From JASHUC01 sp035523875 (GTDB taxonomy: Bacteria; Pseudomonadota; Gammaproteobacteria; Steroidobacterales; Steroidobacteraceae), in NCBI GenBank assembly GCA_035523875.1, contig DATKPY010000053.1, positions 124,001 through 188,000 on the forward strand: a stretch of 64,000 nucleotides of DNA, given 5' to 3'. Each line of letters opens with the position of its first letter. Position 1 is the stretch's first letter. Of the stretch, positions 22,258 to 30,180 are shown piece by piece. Made by a program: the position numbers and the translations under genes. Below the pieces are notes generated by a model. It was not told the origin of the DNA, searched no databases, and was given only the letters and a program-made list of their open reading frames with translations.

Positions 22258-22728
22258 ATGGGCCCGCTGAAGCTCGATCCCGCGGACCGACAGATCCTGG
22301 AGGTGCTGCAGCGCGACGCGCGCATCACCAACGCGGCGCTCGCCGAGCAGGTGCATCTGTCGGAGTCGGCCTGTCTGCGGCGAGTGCGCGCGCTCGAGGC
22401 CTCGGGGCTCATCGCCGGCTATGGCGCGCGCGTCGACCAGGAGAAGGCGGGCCTGCCGGTGAACGTGTTCGTGAGCCTGACCCTCGATCGGCAGGATCAG
22501 ACCGACCTGCAGGCGTTCGAGGAGGCGGTGCGGCGCATCCCCGAGGTCATGGAGTGCTACCTCATGACCGGGGACTTCGATTACCTGGTGCGCGTCGTGG
22601 TGGCGGACACTGCGGACTTTGAGCGCATCCACAGCCGCCAGCTCACGCGGCTCCCGGGGGTGGCGCGCGTGCACTCGAGCTTCGCGCTGCGCGCGGTGGC
22701 GCGGCTCAACGTGCTACCGATCCGCTGA
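22258..22728 (+). CDS. Lrp/AsnC-family transcriptional regulator
   Basis: This 156-residue regulator has an N-terminal helix-turn-helix (LDPADRQILEVLQRDARI, NAALAEQVHLSESACLRRV) and a C-terminal RAM effector domain (VFVSLTLD, RIPEVMECYLMTGDFDYLVRVV, LPGVARVHSSFALRAV). ATG 22258 is preferred; a TTG at 22237 would add seven residues with no support. It is divergent from ald and probably controls ald and perhaps sdaA in response to an amino acid, as known for AldR-type proteins. Its last 15 nt overlap the 3' end of the convergent outer membrane factor gene. Confidence 0.9.
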   Translation: MGPLKLDPADRQILEVLQRDARITNAALAEQVHLSESACLRRVRALEASGLIAGYGARVDQEKAGLPVNVFVSLTLDRQDQTDLQAFEEAVRRIPEVMECYLMTGDFDYLVRVVVADTADFERIHSRQLTRLPGVARVHSSFALRAVARLNVLPIR

Positions 22729-24225
22729 GCCCGCCTGCCATCCCCCGCCGAGCGCCTTGTAGAGCGCGACGAGATCGGTGGAGACGGCCGTGGTCGCATC
22801 GGCGAGCGAGAGCTGGTTCTGCTCGAGCGTGCGCTCGGCGTCGAGCACCTCGAGAAAGCTCGTGATGCCGGTTTCGTAGCGGTCGCGGGCGAGCTCGAGT
22901 GCGATGCGGCTCGACCCGGCTGCCGCGGTGAGGGCCACCCGCCGGTCCTGATCCGCCCCGTAGGCGGCCAGCACATTCTCCACATCGTGCAGCGCGCCGA
23001 GCACCGTGCGCGCGTAATCGATGCCGGCTTCCTTCGCCTGCACATCCGAGAGACGCACCGTCGCATGCGCACCGGCGTCGAACACCGGGAGCTCGAGTGT
23101 GGGTCCGATGGAGGCGAAGCGGCTGGCCGCTCCGATCAGCTTCGCAAGCCCCTCGGACTGGTAGCCGCCGGCGGCGGTGAGCGTGAGCTCGGGGAAGAGC
23201 CCGGCCACCGCGACGCCGAGGCGCGCGGTCGCCGCGTGCAGATTCGCCTCGGCGCGGCGGATGTCCGGGCGACGCCGCGCGAGGTCGGAAGGCAAGCCGA
23301 TCGGCACGAGCGGCGGCACGGGAGGAACCGCACGGGCCGTGATGAGCTCGGCACGCAGCGCGCCCGGCTCGCGATCCATGAGCTCGCTCAGCTCATTGAT
23401 GTCCTGCGTGATCTCCCGGTCGAGCAGCGGAAGTTGCGCCGCGGTGGTGCTCACCTCGCTCGAGGCGTTCTCCACGTCGAGATCCGTCGTCTGGCCGGCG
23501 CGCCAGCGCTGGCGCGTGAGCGCGAGCACGTCGCGCTGCGTCCTGAGGCTCTCCACGACGATCGAGCGCTTGAGCTGCGCGCCACGCAGATCGAGGTAGG
23601 TCTCACCCACGTCGCTCTCGAGCGAGATGAGCACGTCGCGCTCATCCTCGATCGCTGCGAGCGTGGTTGCGTCGGCCGCCTCGACCTGGCGGCGCACGCG
23701 CCCGAAGAGATCGAGCTCCCAGGAGGCGGTGAGCCCGAGCTGGTACTGATCGAACGGATTCACGAATATTCCCCGCGGCAGCTCCGGAATCGCCGAGCCC
23801 AAACCGAAGATTGCTCCGTTCGGCGTGTTGATGCTCAGGCGCTGGCGCGTGAACTCGGCATTCGCCCCGAGGCTCGGCCAGAAGCCGGCGCTCGCCACCG
23901 CGCGCTCTGCCCGGGCTTCCTCGATGCGCAGCACCCCCTCGCGCACGTCGAGGTTCGCGACGGCGCTGCGCTCGATGAGCGAGGTCAGTGTCGGATCCTT
24001 GAAGCTGCGCCACCACTCGACGGGCGGCTCGTGAGCGGCCCTGAGCTTGCCTGCGCGCACGCCGGCGCCCGCGAGCGCGTGCGGCGACCACTTCGCGGGC
24101 AGATCGGGGTTCGGCCGCACGAAGTTCGGGCCCACCGCGCAGCCGGTCAAGATGCAGGCGAGAAAGCAACCGAGCGACCGAGGGCGTCGACTCGCGGGAG
24201 GGACCTTCGGTGATGGAGCATTCAT
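22714..24225 (-). CDS. Outer membrane efflux lipoprotein (NodT/OprM family)
   Basis: The 503-residue outer membrane factor forms the exit channel of a tripartite exporter. It has a lipoprotein signal with lipobox LTGC (Cys29), the typical AVGPNFVRPN start of the mature chain, and two copies of the OEP repeat (about 70-260 and 290-480). The repeats include NLDVREGVLRIEEARAERAV, SWELDLFGRVRRQVEA, RRPDIRRAEANLHAATARLG and LEVLDAERTLEQNQLSLADA. It follows the ABC permease by 7 nt and so is the last gene of the exporter operon. E. coli ybhGFSR has no dedicated outer membrane gene in its operon, so this is a more complete version. Confidence 0.93.
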   Translation of the reverse strand: MNAPSPKVPPASRRPRSLGCFLACILTGCAVGPNFVRPNPDLPAKWSPHALAGAGVRAGKLRAAHEPPVEWWRSFKDPTLTSLIERSAVANLDVREGVLRIEEARAERAVASAGFWPSLGANAEFTRQRLSINTPNGAIFGLGSAIPELPRGIFVNPFDQYQLGLTASWELDLFGRVRRQVEAADATTLAAIEDERDVLISLESDVGETYLDLRGAQLKRSIVVESLRTQRDVLALTRQRWRAGQTTDLDVENASSEVSTTAAQLPLLDREITQDINELSELMDREPGALRAELITARAVPPVPPLVPIGLPSDLARRRPDIRRAEANLHAATARLGVAVAGLFPELTLTAAGGYQSEGLAKLIGAASRFASIGPTLELPVFDAGAHATVRLSDVQAKEAGIDYARTVLGALHDVENVLAAYGADQDRRVALTAAAGSSRIALELARDRYETGITSFLEVLDAERTLEQNQLSLADATTAVSTDLVALYKALGGGWQAGSADR

Positions 24226-24232
24226 CGTTCGT

Positions 24233-25351
24233 TCACTGCAGGCGGTTGCGGAACATCCAGGCGGCCCCCGAGAGGGTCACCCCGGCGATGAGGGCGAGCG
24301 GCCAGATGTCGGGGAAGAGCTGCGCGAAGCTCGTGCCCTCCAGGTAGACGCGCTGCGCGATGTCGACGGCGTAGCGCAGCGGGTTGACGAGCGTGAAGTA
24401 CTGCAGCGCGAGCGGCATGTTCCGCAGCGGCGTCGTCAGGCCCGAGAGCATCGCGAAGGGCATGATCATCAGAAAGGAGAACAGCATCGCCTGCTGCATC
24501 GTGTAGGACACCGCGGAGACCATGAGCCCGATCCCGACGGAGGCGAGCACGAAGCAGGTCATCCCCGCGTAGAGCGTGACGAAGGAGCCGGCGAAGGGGA
24601 TGTGGAACCACAGCTGCGCCACGAGCAGCACGCCGGTCGCCTGGGTGAGGCCGATCAGCATGGCCGGCAGCGCCTTGCCCGCCATGATCTCCGCCGGACG
24701 GAACGGGGTCACGAGCAGCTGATCGAACGTGCCCTGCTCGCGCTCGCGCGCCACCGACATCGCGGTGAGGAGCAGCGTCTGGATGAGCGTGAGCGTGCCG
24801 ATCATTCCGGGAATCATGTCCCAGCGCGTCTCGAGGTTCGGGTTGTACCAGGCACGCTCGTCGATGCTCACCGGCGGGTTCGGCAGGTCGTGCGTCGCGC
24901 GCCAATCGGCGTTGAACGCCTCGATCACGGCATTCGCGTAGCCCATCGCCGTCCCCGCGGTGTTGGAGTTGCGTCCGTCGGCGATCAGCTGCACGTTGGC
25001 AGCGGCGCCGTAATCGAGCTGCCGCTCGAAGTTGCGCTCGACCTGCAGTACGAGAATGGCCCGGCGCGCATCGATGAACGCGCCGATATCCGCTTCCCGG
25101 TGCAAATCCGCCACCCGATCGAAGATCCCAGTGCCGTCGAAGCGCGCGATCAGCGCCCGCGATGCGCCGCTGTCGTCCTGATCGAGCACTGCATAGGGCA
25201 CGTGGTTCAAGTCGTAGGTCGCGGCGTAGCCGAAGATGAGCGTCTGGATCATCGGCGGCAAGAGCAGGCTCATTCGCGCACGCCGGTCCTTGAGCACCGC
25301 GAGCAGCTCCTTGCGGGTGAGGGCGACGATGCGCAGGAGCGAGCCCAGCAT
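24233..25351 (-). CDS. ABC-2 type permease (YbhR/YhhJ-like)
   Basis: This 372-residue membrane subunit has one N-terminal helix (ARMSLLLPPMIQTLIFGYAA), a periplasmic domain of about 140 residues, and five C-terminal helices (IGTLTLIQTLLLTAM, LPAMLIGLTQATGVLLVAQL, FVTLYAGMTCFVLASVGIGLMVS, AMLFSFLMIMPFAMLSGL, WPLALIAGVTLSGAAWMF). The EREQGTFDQLLVTPFRPAEI motif is the ABC-2 signature facing the ATPase. It starts 5 nt after the other permease stops and presumably heterodimerises with it. Confidence 0.9.
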   Translation of the reverse strand: MLGSLLRIVALTRKELLAVLKDRRARMSLLLPPMIQTLIFGYAATYDLNHVPYAVLDQDDSGASRALIARFDGTGIFDRVADLHREADIGAFIDARRAILVLQVERNFERQLDYGAAANVQLIADGRNSNTAGTAMGYANAVIEAFNADWRATHDLPNPPVSIDERAWYNPNLETRWDMIPGMIGTLTLIQTLLLTAMSVAREREQGTFDQLLVTPFRPAEIMAGKALPAMLIGLTQATGVLLVAQLWFHIPFAGSFVTLYAGMTCFVLASVGIGLMVSAVSYTMQQAMLFSFLMIMPFAMLSGLTTPLRNMPLALQYFTLVNPLRYAVDIAQRVYLEGTSFAQLFPDIWPLALIAGVTLSGAAWMFRNRLQ

Positions 25352-25356
25352 GGTCC

Positions 25357-26505
25357 TCAGGCGAGCCTCTTGTGCGTGATGGAGCGCCCCCACAGACCGA
25401 GGATCGCGAGCATCGCGAGGAGCACGGCGGCATTGGGCACGAGCACGCCCCAGAGGTTCCCCGCGAGGAATATCGTCTGCAGCATCGCGACGTAGTAGCG
25501 CGCGGGCAGGAGGTAGGTGATGAGCCGTATGGCGGCCGGCATGCTGCGCAGATCGAACAGAAAGCCCGACAGCATGAAGGCGGGCATGAAGGTCGCGAGC
25601 ATCGTGAGCTGACTCGCGACCAGCTGATTCTTCACGGCCGAGGAGATGAGAAGTCCGATGCCGAGACCGACCAGGAGATAGAGCATCGAGGCGCCGAGGA
25701 GCACCCACAGCGAGCCCAAGAGCGGCACATCGAAGAGGAATTGAGCCGCGAGGACGCACAGGGTGAGGCCGACCATACCGAGCCCGAAATAGGGAATCGT
25801 CTTCCCCAGCAGGATCTCCTCGCTCCGCACGGGCGTCACGAAGAGCGCCTCGAAGGTGCCTCGCTCCCATTCGCGAGCAACGACCATCGCGGTGAGAAAG
25901 GCGCCCGTCAGCGTCATGACGAGCACGATGAGTCCGGGCACGAGAAAGTAATGACTATCATTGGCCGAGTTGAACCACAGCCGGCTCTGCACCACGACCG
26001 GACCCGCGATGACGGCGCGGCCCTCGGCCGCCTGGCGGCTCGTCCATGCGCCGATCGCGCCCTCCACGTAGGCCTCGATGATGCGGGCGCGGTTGGCATC
26101 GCTCCCGTGCACGATGACCTCGATCGTGGCGTCACCCGCGCTCACGCGCCGCGTGAAGTCCGAAGGAATGCGCACGATGCCGTCGACCGTGCGCGTGACG
26201 AGCAGGCGCTCGGCGGCTGCCATCGAGTGGACGATCGTGGGCTCGAAGTACGGCGAGAGTTGGAAACCGGCGGCGATGTCGAGCGCATCGGCGGAGGTTT
26301 CCTCCAGATCTAGCGCGACCGGCACGTGCTTCACATCGAGGGAGAGTCCGAAGCCAAAGAGCAGGATCAGAATCACCGGCAACACCACGCCCATCGCGAT
26401 GCTCGAGGGGTCGCGCACCATCTGGCGGCTTTCCTTGCGGACGAGCGTCCAGATGCGCTCGAGCCGGGGTCGCCATCCGCCGCTCGGATCGTGAGCGCTC
26501 CTCAT
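25357..26505 (-). CDS. ABC-2 type permease (YbhS-like)
   Basis: This 382-residue permease is a paralogue of its neighbour. It has an N-terminal helix (IAMGVVLPVILILLFGFGLSL), a periplasmic domain, the EWERGTFEALFVTPVRSEEI signature and five C-terminal helices ending near NAAVLLAMLAILGLWG. ATG 26505 overlaps the ATPase stop (ATGA). The pairing of two different ABC-2 permeases with one double-ATPase protein matches the YbhS/YbhR arrangement. Substrates of such exporters include drugs, and for YbhFSR also cations, but the substrate here is unknown. Confidence 0.9.
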   Translation of the reverse strand: MRSAHDPSGGWRPRLERIWTLVRKESRQMVRDPSSIAMGVVLPVILILLFGFGLSLDVKHVPVALDLEETSADALDIAAGFQLSPYFEPTIVHSMAAAERLLVTRTVDGIVRIPSDFTRRVSAGDATIEVIVHGSDANRARIIEAYVEGAIGAWTSRQAAEGRAVIAGPVVVQSRLWFNSANDSHYFLVPGLIVLVMTLTGAFLTAMVVAREWERGTFEALFVTPVRSEEILLGKTIPYFGLGMVGLTLCVLAAQFLFDVPLLGSLWVLLGASMLYLLVGLGIGLLISSAVKNQLVASQLTMLATFMPAFMLSGFLFDLRSMPAAIRLITYLLPARYYVAMLQTIFLAGNLWGVLVPNAAVLLAMLAILGLWGRSITHKRLA

Positions 26506-28253
26506 GCGGCACTCGCGCGTGCCGGCTCGCGGGCGCGCGCATCCTCCACCACCGTGATGAATGCGTCCTCCATCGTCGGCACTGCGCCGGCGGCCACGCG
26601 CGCAAGTGCGCGGATCTCCCCGGGCGTACCGCGCGCGAGGATCCTCCCGGCGTCCATGATGGCCACGTGGTCGCAGTACTCCGCCTCGGGCATGAAGTGC
26701 GTGGTGACGATCACCGTCACGCCCTGCTCGGAGAGCGTGGTGATGCGTGCCCAGAAGGCGCGCCGCGCGAGCGGGTCGGCGCCGCTCGTCGGCTCGTCGA
26801 GAAACAGGATCTCCGGCTCGTGCAGAAGCGCCGCGCTCATCGCGAGCCGCTGTTTGAAGCCGCCGGCCAGCTCGTTCGCATCGAGGTGCGCGTGGTCGGT
26901 GAGCCCGAACTGCGCCATCGCCCACTCGATGCGCGCACGGCGCCGCCGGCCCTTGAGCCCGTAGGCGCTCGCGAAGAACTCCAGGTTCTCGGTGACCGTG
27001 AGCGGACCGTAGAGCGAGAACTTCTGTGCGACGTAGCCCAGGTGCTGGCGTGCCGCCGCCCCGGCTTCGCGCACGTCGACCCCGGCGATGCGCAGCACCC
27101 CGCTCGTGGGGGCGAGAAGCCCGCAGAGCATGCGGAAGGTCGTGGTCTTGCCGGCGCCGTTCGGTCCGAGGAGGCCGAAAATCTCCCCGCGGCGCACCTC
27201 GAAGCGCACGCGGTCGACGGCGGTGAATGCGCCGAAGCGGCGCACGAGGTCCTCCACTTCCACCGCCGCCCCGTGCGCTTGCGCAGCGAGCGGACGCTCG
27301 AGGCGGATGGCAGCCGCGGTCTCGCGCTCGACGCTCTGGCGTAGCAGCACCATGAAGCCGTCCTCGTACCGCGGGGCGACTGCGGCTGCCTCAGGAGGGG
27401 GCTGCGCGGTTGAATCGGTGACCACGCGCACCCGCCCGCCATCGGGCACGGCATCGATCACGCCGGGATCCTCGATGAGCCGCGCCTGAAGACTGCGGGC
27501 GCTCTGACCGGACGGAGGATCGAGAACGAAGGTGCGCCCGGCTGCCCGCTCGATCACCTGCGCGGGCGTCGCCTGCAACAGCACCCGTCCCCGGTGCAGC
27601 ACGATGGTGCGGCTGCTGCGCTCGGCCTCATCGAGGTACGAGGTGCTCACGAGCACGGTGAGCCCCTGCTGCTCGACGAGGTGCAGCACGATCTGCCACA
27701 ACTCACGCCGCGAGAGGGGGTCCACTCCGACCGTGGGCTCATCGAGCAAGAGCAGCTCGGGCGAGCGCACCAGGGTGCAGGCGAGCCCGAGCTTCTGTTT
27801 CATTCCGCCGGAGAGCTTGCCGGCGAGGCGACCGCGGAACGCACCCAAGTCCGTCATCTGCATGAGCTCGGGATAGCGCACGCGCCGCTCCTCCGCAGAG
27901 ACGCCGTGCAGATCCGCGTACAGATCGAGGTTCTCCTGCACGCTCAGGTCCTCGTAGAGCCCGAACTTCTGCGGCATGTAGCTGATGCGTTCCTGAACCG
28001 CCTGGGAATCGACCGCCGGGTCGAAGGAGAGCACGCGCAGGCTTCCGGCGTCCGCTCGCAGGAGCCCCGCGATGAGGCGCATCAGCGTCGTCTTGCCCGC
28101 CCCGTCGGGCCCGACGAGCGCGGTGAGCTCCCCCGCGCGCACCTCGATGGACACGCCTGCGAGCGCGTGCACCGCGTCCTTCTCCTCCTTACCGAGGCGG
28201 AAGGTCTTCTCGATGCCCCGTCCGAGGACTTTCGCTGTCGGCGGCGCGCTCAC
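26502..28253 (-). CDS. ABC transporter ATPase with two fused nucleotide-binding domains (YbhF-like)
   Basis: The 583-residue protein contains two complete ABC cassettes. The first has Walker A GPDGAGKTT near 47 and signature LSGGMKQKLGLACTL. The second has Walker A GPNGAGKTT near 370 and signature LAGGFKQRLAMSAALL. Both have DEPT Walker B motifs (LLLDEPTVGVDP, LFLDEPTSGADP). E. coli YbhF has the same two-domain layout and length (about 578). The start is the GTG at 28253 overlapping the HlyD stop (GTGA); the in-frame extension upstream is antisense-like Arg-rich sequence. Confidence 0.93.
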   Translation of the reverse strand: MSAPPTAKVLGRGIEKTFRLGKEEKDAVHALAGVSIEVRAGELTALVGPDGAGKTTLMRLIAGLLRADAGSLRVLSFDPAVDSQAVQERISYMPQKFGLYEDLSVQENLDLYADLHGVSAEERRVRYPELMQMTDLGAFRGRLAGKLSGGMKQKLGLACTLVRSPELLLLDEPTVGVDPLSRRELWQIVLHLVEQQGLTVLVSTSYLDEAERSSRTIVLHRGRVLLQATPAQVIERAAGRTFVLDPPSGQSARSLQARLIEDPGVIDAVPDGGRVRVVTDSTAQPPPEAAAVAPRYEDGFMVLLRQSVERETAAAIRLERPLAAQAHGAAVEVEDLVRRFGAFTAVDRVRFEVRRGEIFGLLGPNGAGKTTTFRMLCGLLAPTSGVLRIAGVDVREAGAAARQHLGYVAQKFSLYGPLTVTENLEFFASAYGLKGRRRRARIEWAMAQFGLTDHAHLDANELAGGFKQRLAMSAALLHEPEILFLDEPTSGADPLARRAFWARITTLSEQGVTVIVTTHFMPEAEYCDHVAIMDAGRILARGTPGEIRALARVAAGAVPTMEDAFITVVEDARAREPARASAA

Positions 28254-29281
28254 TGCGCCTCCGCGGCAGTCCCCGACGCGCGCGGCGGCCCGTGCGCGGC
28301 GAGCGGCAGATAGACGGTCGCGGGCATGCCGAGCCGCAGCTCGTCGTTCGGATCGCGCACGAAGACCCGCACTTCGTACACGAGACTCGAGCGCAGCTCC
28401 GGCGTCTCGACCGACTTCGGCGTGAACTCCGCCTGCGGGGAGATGAAGCCGACCCATCCGCTCAAGCGGCGCCCGGGGAAGGCATCCACGGCGACCGTCG
28501 CGGGCATGCCCGGGTACACCCGTCCGAGATCGGACTCATCGACGTAGGCGCGCACCCATTTCGGATCGGTGATCGAGAGCGTGAACGCGCTCTTCTGCGG
28601 CGAGGACATATCGCCGGGCTCCGCGATGCGCGAGCGCACGACCGCATCGAGCGGTGCCCGCAGATCCGCATCGGCGAGCTGGCGCTGCGCGTAGGCGACC
28701 TGGGCGGCGTCCCCCGCGAGCTGGGCCTCGGCCTGCGCGATGTCTTCCTTGCGCGGACCGATCACCGCGAGCGCAAGCGCCTTGCGATTCACGTTGAGCC
28801 TCGCGTCGGCCACGTCCGCGGCCGCCTGCGCATCATCGAGGTCCTGCTGGCCCACGGCCCTGCCGCCGGAGCGCTCGCTCAACTCCTTGAGGCGCTCGAA
28901 CTTCAGGCGCGCCGTGCGCGCATCGGCCTCCTCGAGCGCAACGTTCGCCCGCGCCTCGGCGATCTCCTCGGGGCGGCTGCCGTGATGGAGCCGCAGCACG
29001 ACGGCGCGCTCCGCATCGAGCGCCGCCTGCGCCTCCGCGAGCAGCGGCGCGAGGCGTCGCGTGTCGAGTTGCGCGAGGAGCTGCCCGCGCTTGACTCGGT
29101 CGCCTTCCTCGACCAGCACGCGCGCGATGCGCTCGCTGTCGTTGAAGGCGAGATCGACCTCGCGCAGATCGACATTGCCGTAGAGGACGATCGCAGTGCG
29201 TGGCGCATGCCGGTGAGCGAGCCACCAGCCGAGTCCGCCCGCTGCCACGACTCCGACCCCGAGGAGGACCCATCGCTTCAC
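28250..29281 (-). CDS. HlyD-family periplasmic adaptor (YbhG-like)
   Basis: This 343-residue membrane fusion protein has an N-terminal anchor (KRWVLLGVGVVAAGGLGWWLA) and a split barrel-sandwich domain (GNVDLREVDLAFNDSERIARV and DLRAPLDAVVRSRIAEPGDM). A long coiled-coil hairpin (about 85-205, Ala/Glu/Arg rich) and a beta-barrel domain (VRAYVDESDLGRVYPGM) follow. The GTG at 29281 is chosen because AAGGAG lies 6 nt upstream; an ATG at 29320 would add 13 residues. It is the first gene of the exporter operon and is controlled by the palindrome at 29369-29400. Confidence 0.9.
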   Translation of the reverse strand: MKRWVLLGVGVVAAGGLGWWLAHRHAPRTAIVLYGNVDLREVDLAFNDSERIARVLVEEGDRVKRGQLLAQLDTRRLAPLLAEAQAALDAERAVVLRLHHGSRPEEIAEARANVALEEADARTARLKFERLKELSERSGGRAVGQQDLDDAQAAADVADARLNVNRKALALAVIGPRKEDIAQAEAQLAGDAAQVAYAQRQLADADLRAPLDAVVRSRIAEPGDMSSPQKSAFTLSITDPKWVRAYVDESDLGRVYPGMPATVAVDAFPGRRLSGWVGFISPQAEFTPKSVETPELRSSLVYEVRVFVRDPNDELRLGMPATVYLPLAAHGPPRASGTAAEAQ

Positions 29282-29368
29282 CGTGCGCTCCTTCCAAGCC
29301 GCTCGCCGCTCGCCAGGCATCCCGTTCCCGGCATGCGCCGCGGCACGCCCAAGGATCCGCGGAATTGT

Positions 29369-29400
29369 CTATCGCTTGACAGATATCTGTCAACCGATAG
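29369..29400. promoter_or_regulatory. 32-bp palindromic operator with divergent promoters
   Basis: The site has the form CTATCG-C-TTGACAGAT/ATCTGTCAA-C-CGATAG. It is a perfect inverted repeat except for one symmetric pair, centred between 29384 and 29385. The palindrome places TTGACA on both strands. On the plus strand TTGACA (29376-29381), a 16-nt spacer and TAGAAT (29398-29403) serve the TetR gene. On the minus strand TTGACA (29393-29388), a 16-nt spacer and TAGACA (29371-29366) serve the hlyD-like gene. A bound TetR dimer or pair of dimers would block both promoters. Confidence 0.85.
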
Positions 29401-29413
29401 AATTTCGCGCTCC

Positions 29414-30121
29414 ATGCCTCGAGCGACCACCCGCGCCCCGAAGCGCCGCCGGTTGCGGCGCCACCCCGCCGGCGGCGGCTACGCGCCGGGCGCGCGCACG
29501 CGCCGCAGGATCATGGAGGCCGCCATCGTCATGTTCGCGAGCCTGGGCTACGAGCGGACCTCCACCCGCGCCATCGCGCGTCGGGCGGGCGTGAGCCTCC
29601 CGGCGCTGCAGTACTACTTTGGCGGCAAGGAGGGTTTGCAGCGGGCATGTGGCGAGTACATCGCCATGGACGTGCACACGCGCCTCGCGCCCGCCGCCGC
29701 GCGCGTACGCGCCGCGCTTGCGGCTCCGCGACTCTCGCGCAGCGAGCTGATCGCTCTGCTGCGAGCGGTGCTCGACCCCTTCGTCGAGGCGATGGCGACC
29801 GAGCGCCCCGAGAGCTGGGTGCTGTTCCTCACCCGCGCGCAGGCCGAGCGCAGCGCCGCGTTCGATGCGCTGTTCGAGCGGGTTGCCGGCGGAATGATCG
29901 GGCTCGCGGCCGAGATCGTCGCGCGCATTCTCGATCGCCCGCGGGACGACCCACAGGTGCTGATCCGGGCGCTGAGCGTCGTCGGTCAGATGGCCCTGGT
30001 GCGACGGGGTCGGGAGTTCATGCTGCGCGCGCTCGGGTGGCCGGATTTCAGCGGCCGGCGGCTCGCCCTCCTCAAGGAGTCGCTGTGGCAGCAGATCGAG
30101 CGCGGCCTCGGCGGGGAGTGA
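29414..30121 (+). CDS. TetR-family regulator with DUF1956 C-terminus (CecR/YbiH-like)
   Basis: This 235-residue repressor has an N-terminal arginine-rich tail and a TetR helix-turn-helix (RRRIMEAAIVMFASLGYERT, STRAIARRAGVSLPALQYYFGGKEGL). The C-terminal domain follows CecR (RPESWVLFLTRAQAERSAAF, VLIRALSVVGQMALVRRGRE). In E. coli CecR represses the adjacent ybhGFSR exporter genes and responds to antibiotics. The same gene order occurs here, with the regulator divergent from the exporter. ATG 29414 lies about 10 nt after the -10 box, so the transcript has almost no leader. Confidence 0.9.
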   Translation: MPRATTRAPKRRRLRRHPAGGGYAPGARTRRRIMEAAIVMFASLGYERTSTRAIARRAGVSLPALQYYFGGKEGLQRACGEYIAMDVHTRLAPAAARVRAALAAPRLSRSELIALLRAVLDPFVEAMATERPESWVLFLTRAQAERSAAFDALFERVAGGMIGLAAEIVARILDRPRDDPQVLIRALSVVGQMALVRRGREFMLRALGWPDFSGRRLALLKESLWQQIERGLGGE

Positions 30122-30168
30122 GGCGGCGCTCGAGCCCGCGAGCGGCGCCGGGCGTTCCTGGTCGCGGC

Positions 30169-30174
30169 TATAAT
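30169..30174 (+). promoter_or_regulatory. Perfect -10 box of the M13 peptidase gene
   Basis: TATAAT ends 6 nt before the ATG at 30181, so transcription would start at about the A of the start codon. No good -35 box is visible at 16-18 nt upstream, and there is no Shine-Dalgarno sequence. The layout is leaderless. Confidence 0.55.
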
Positions 30175-30180
30175 CCTGCG

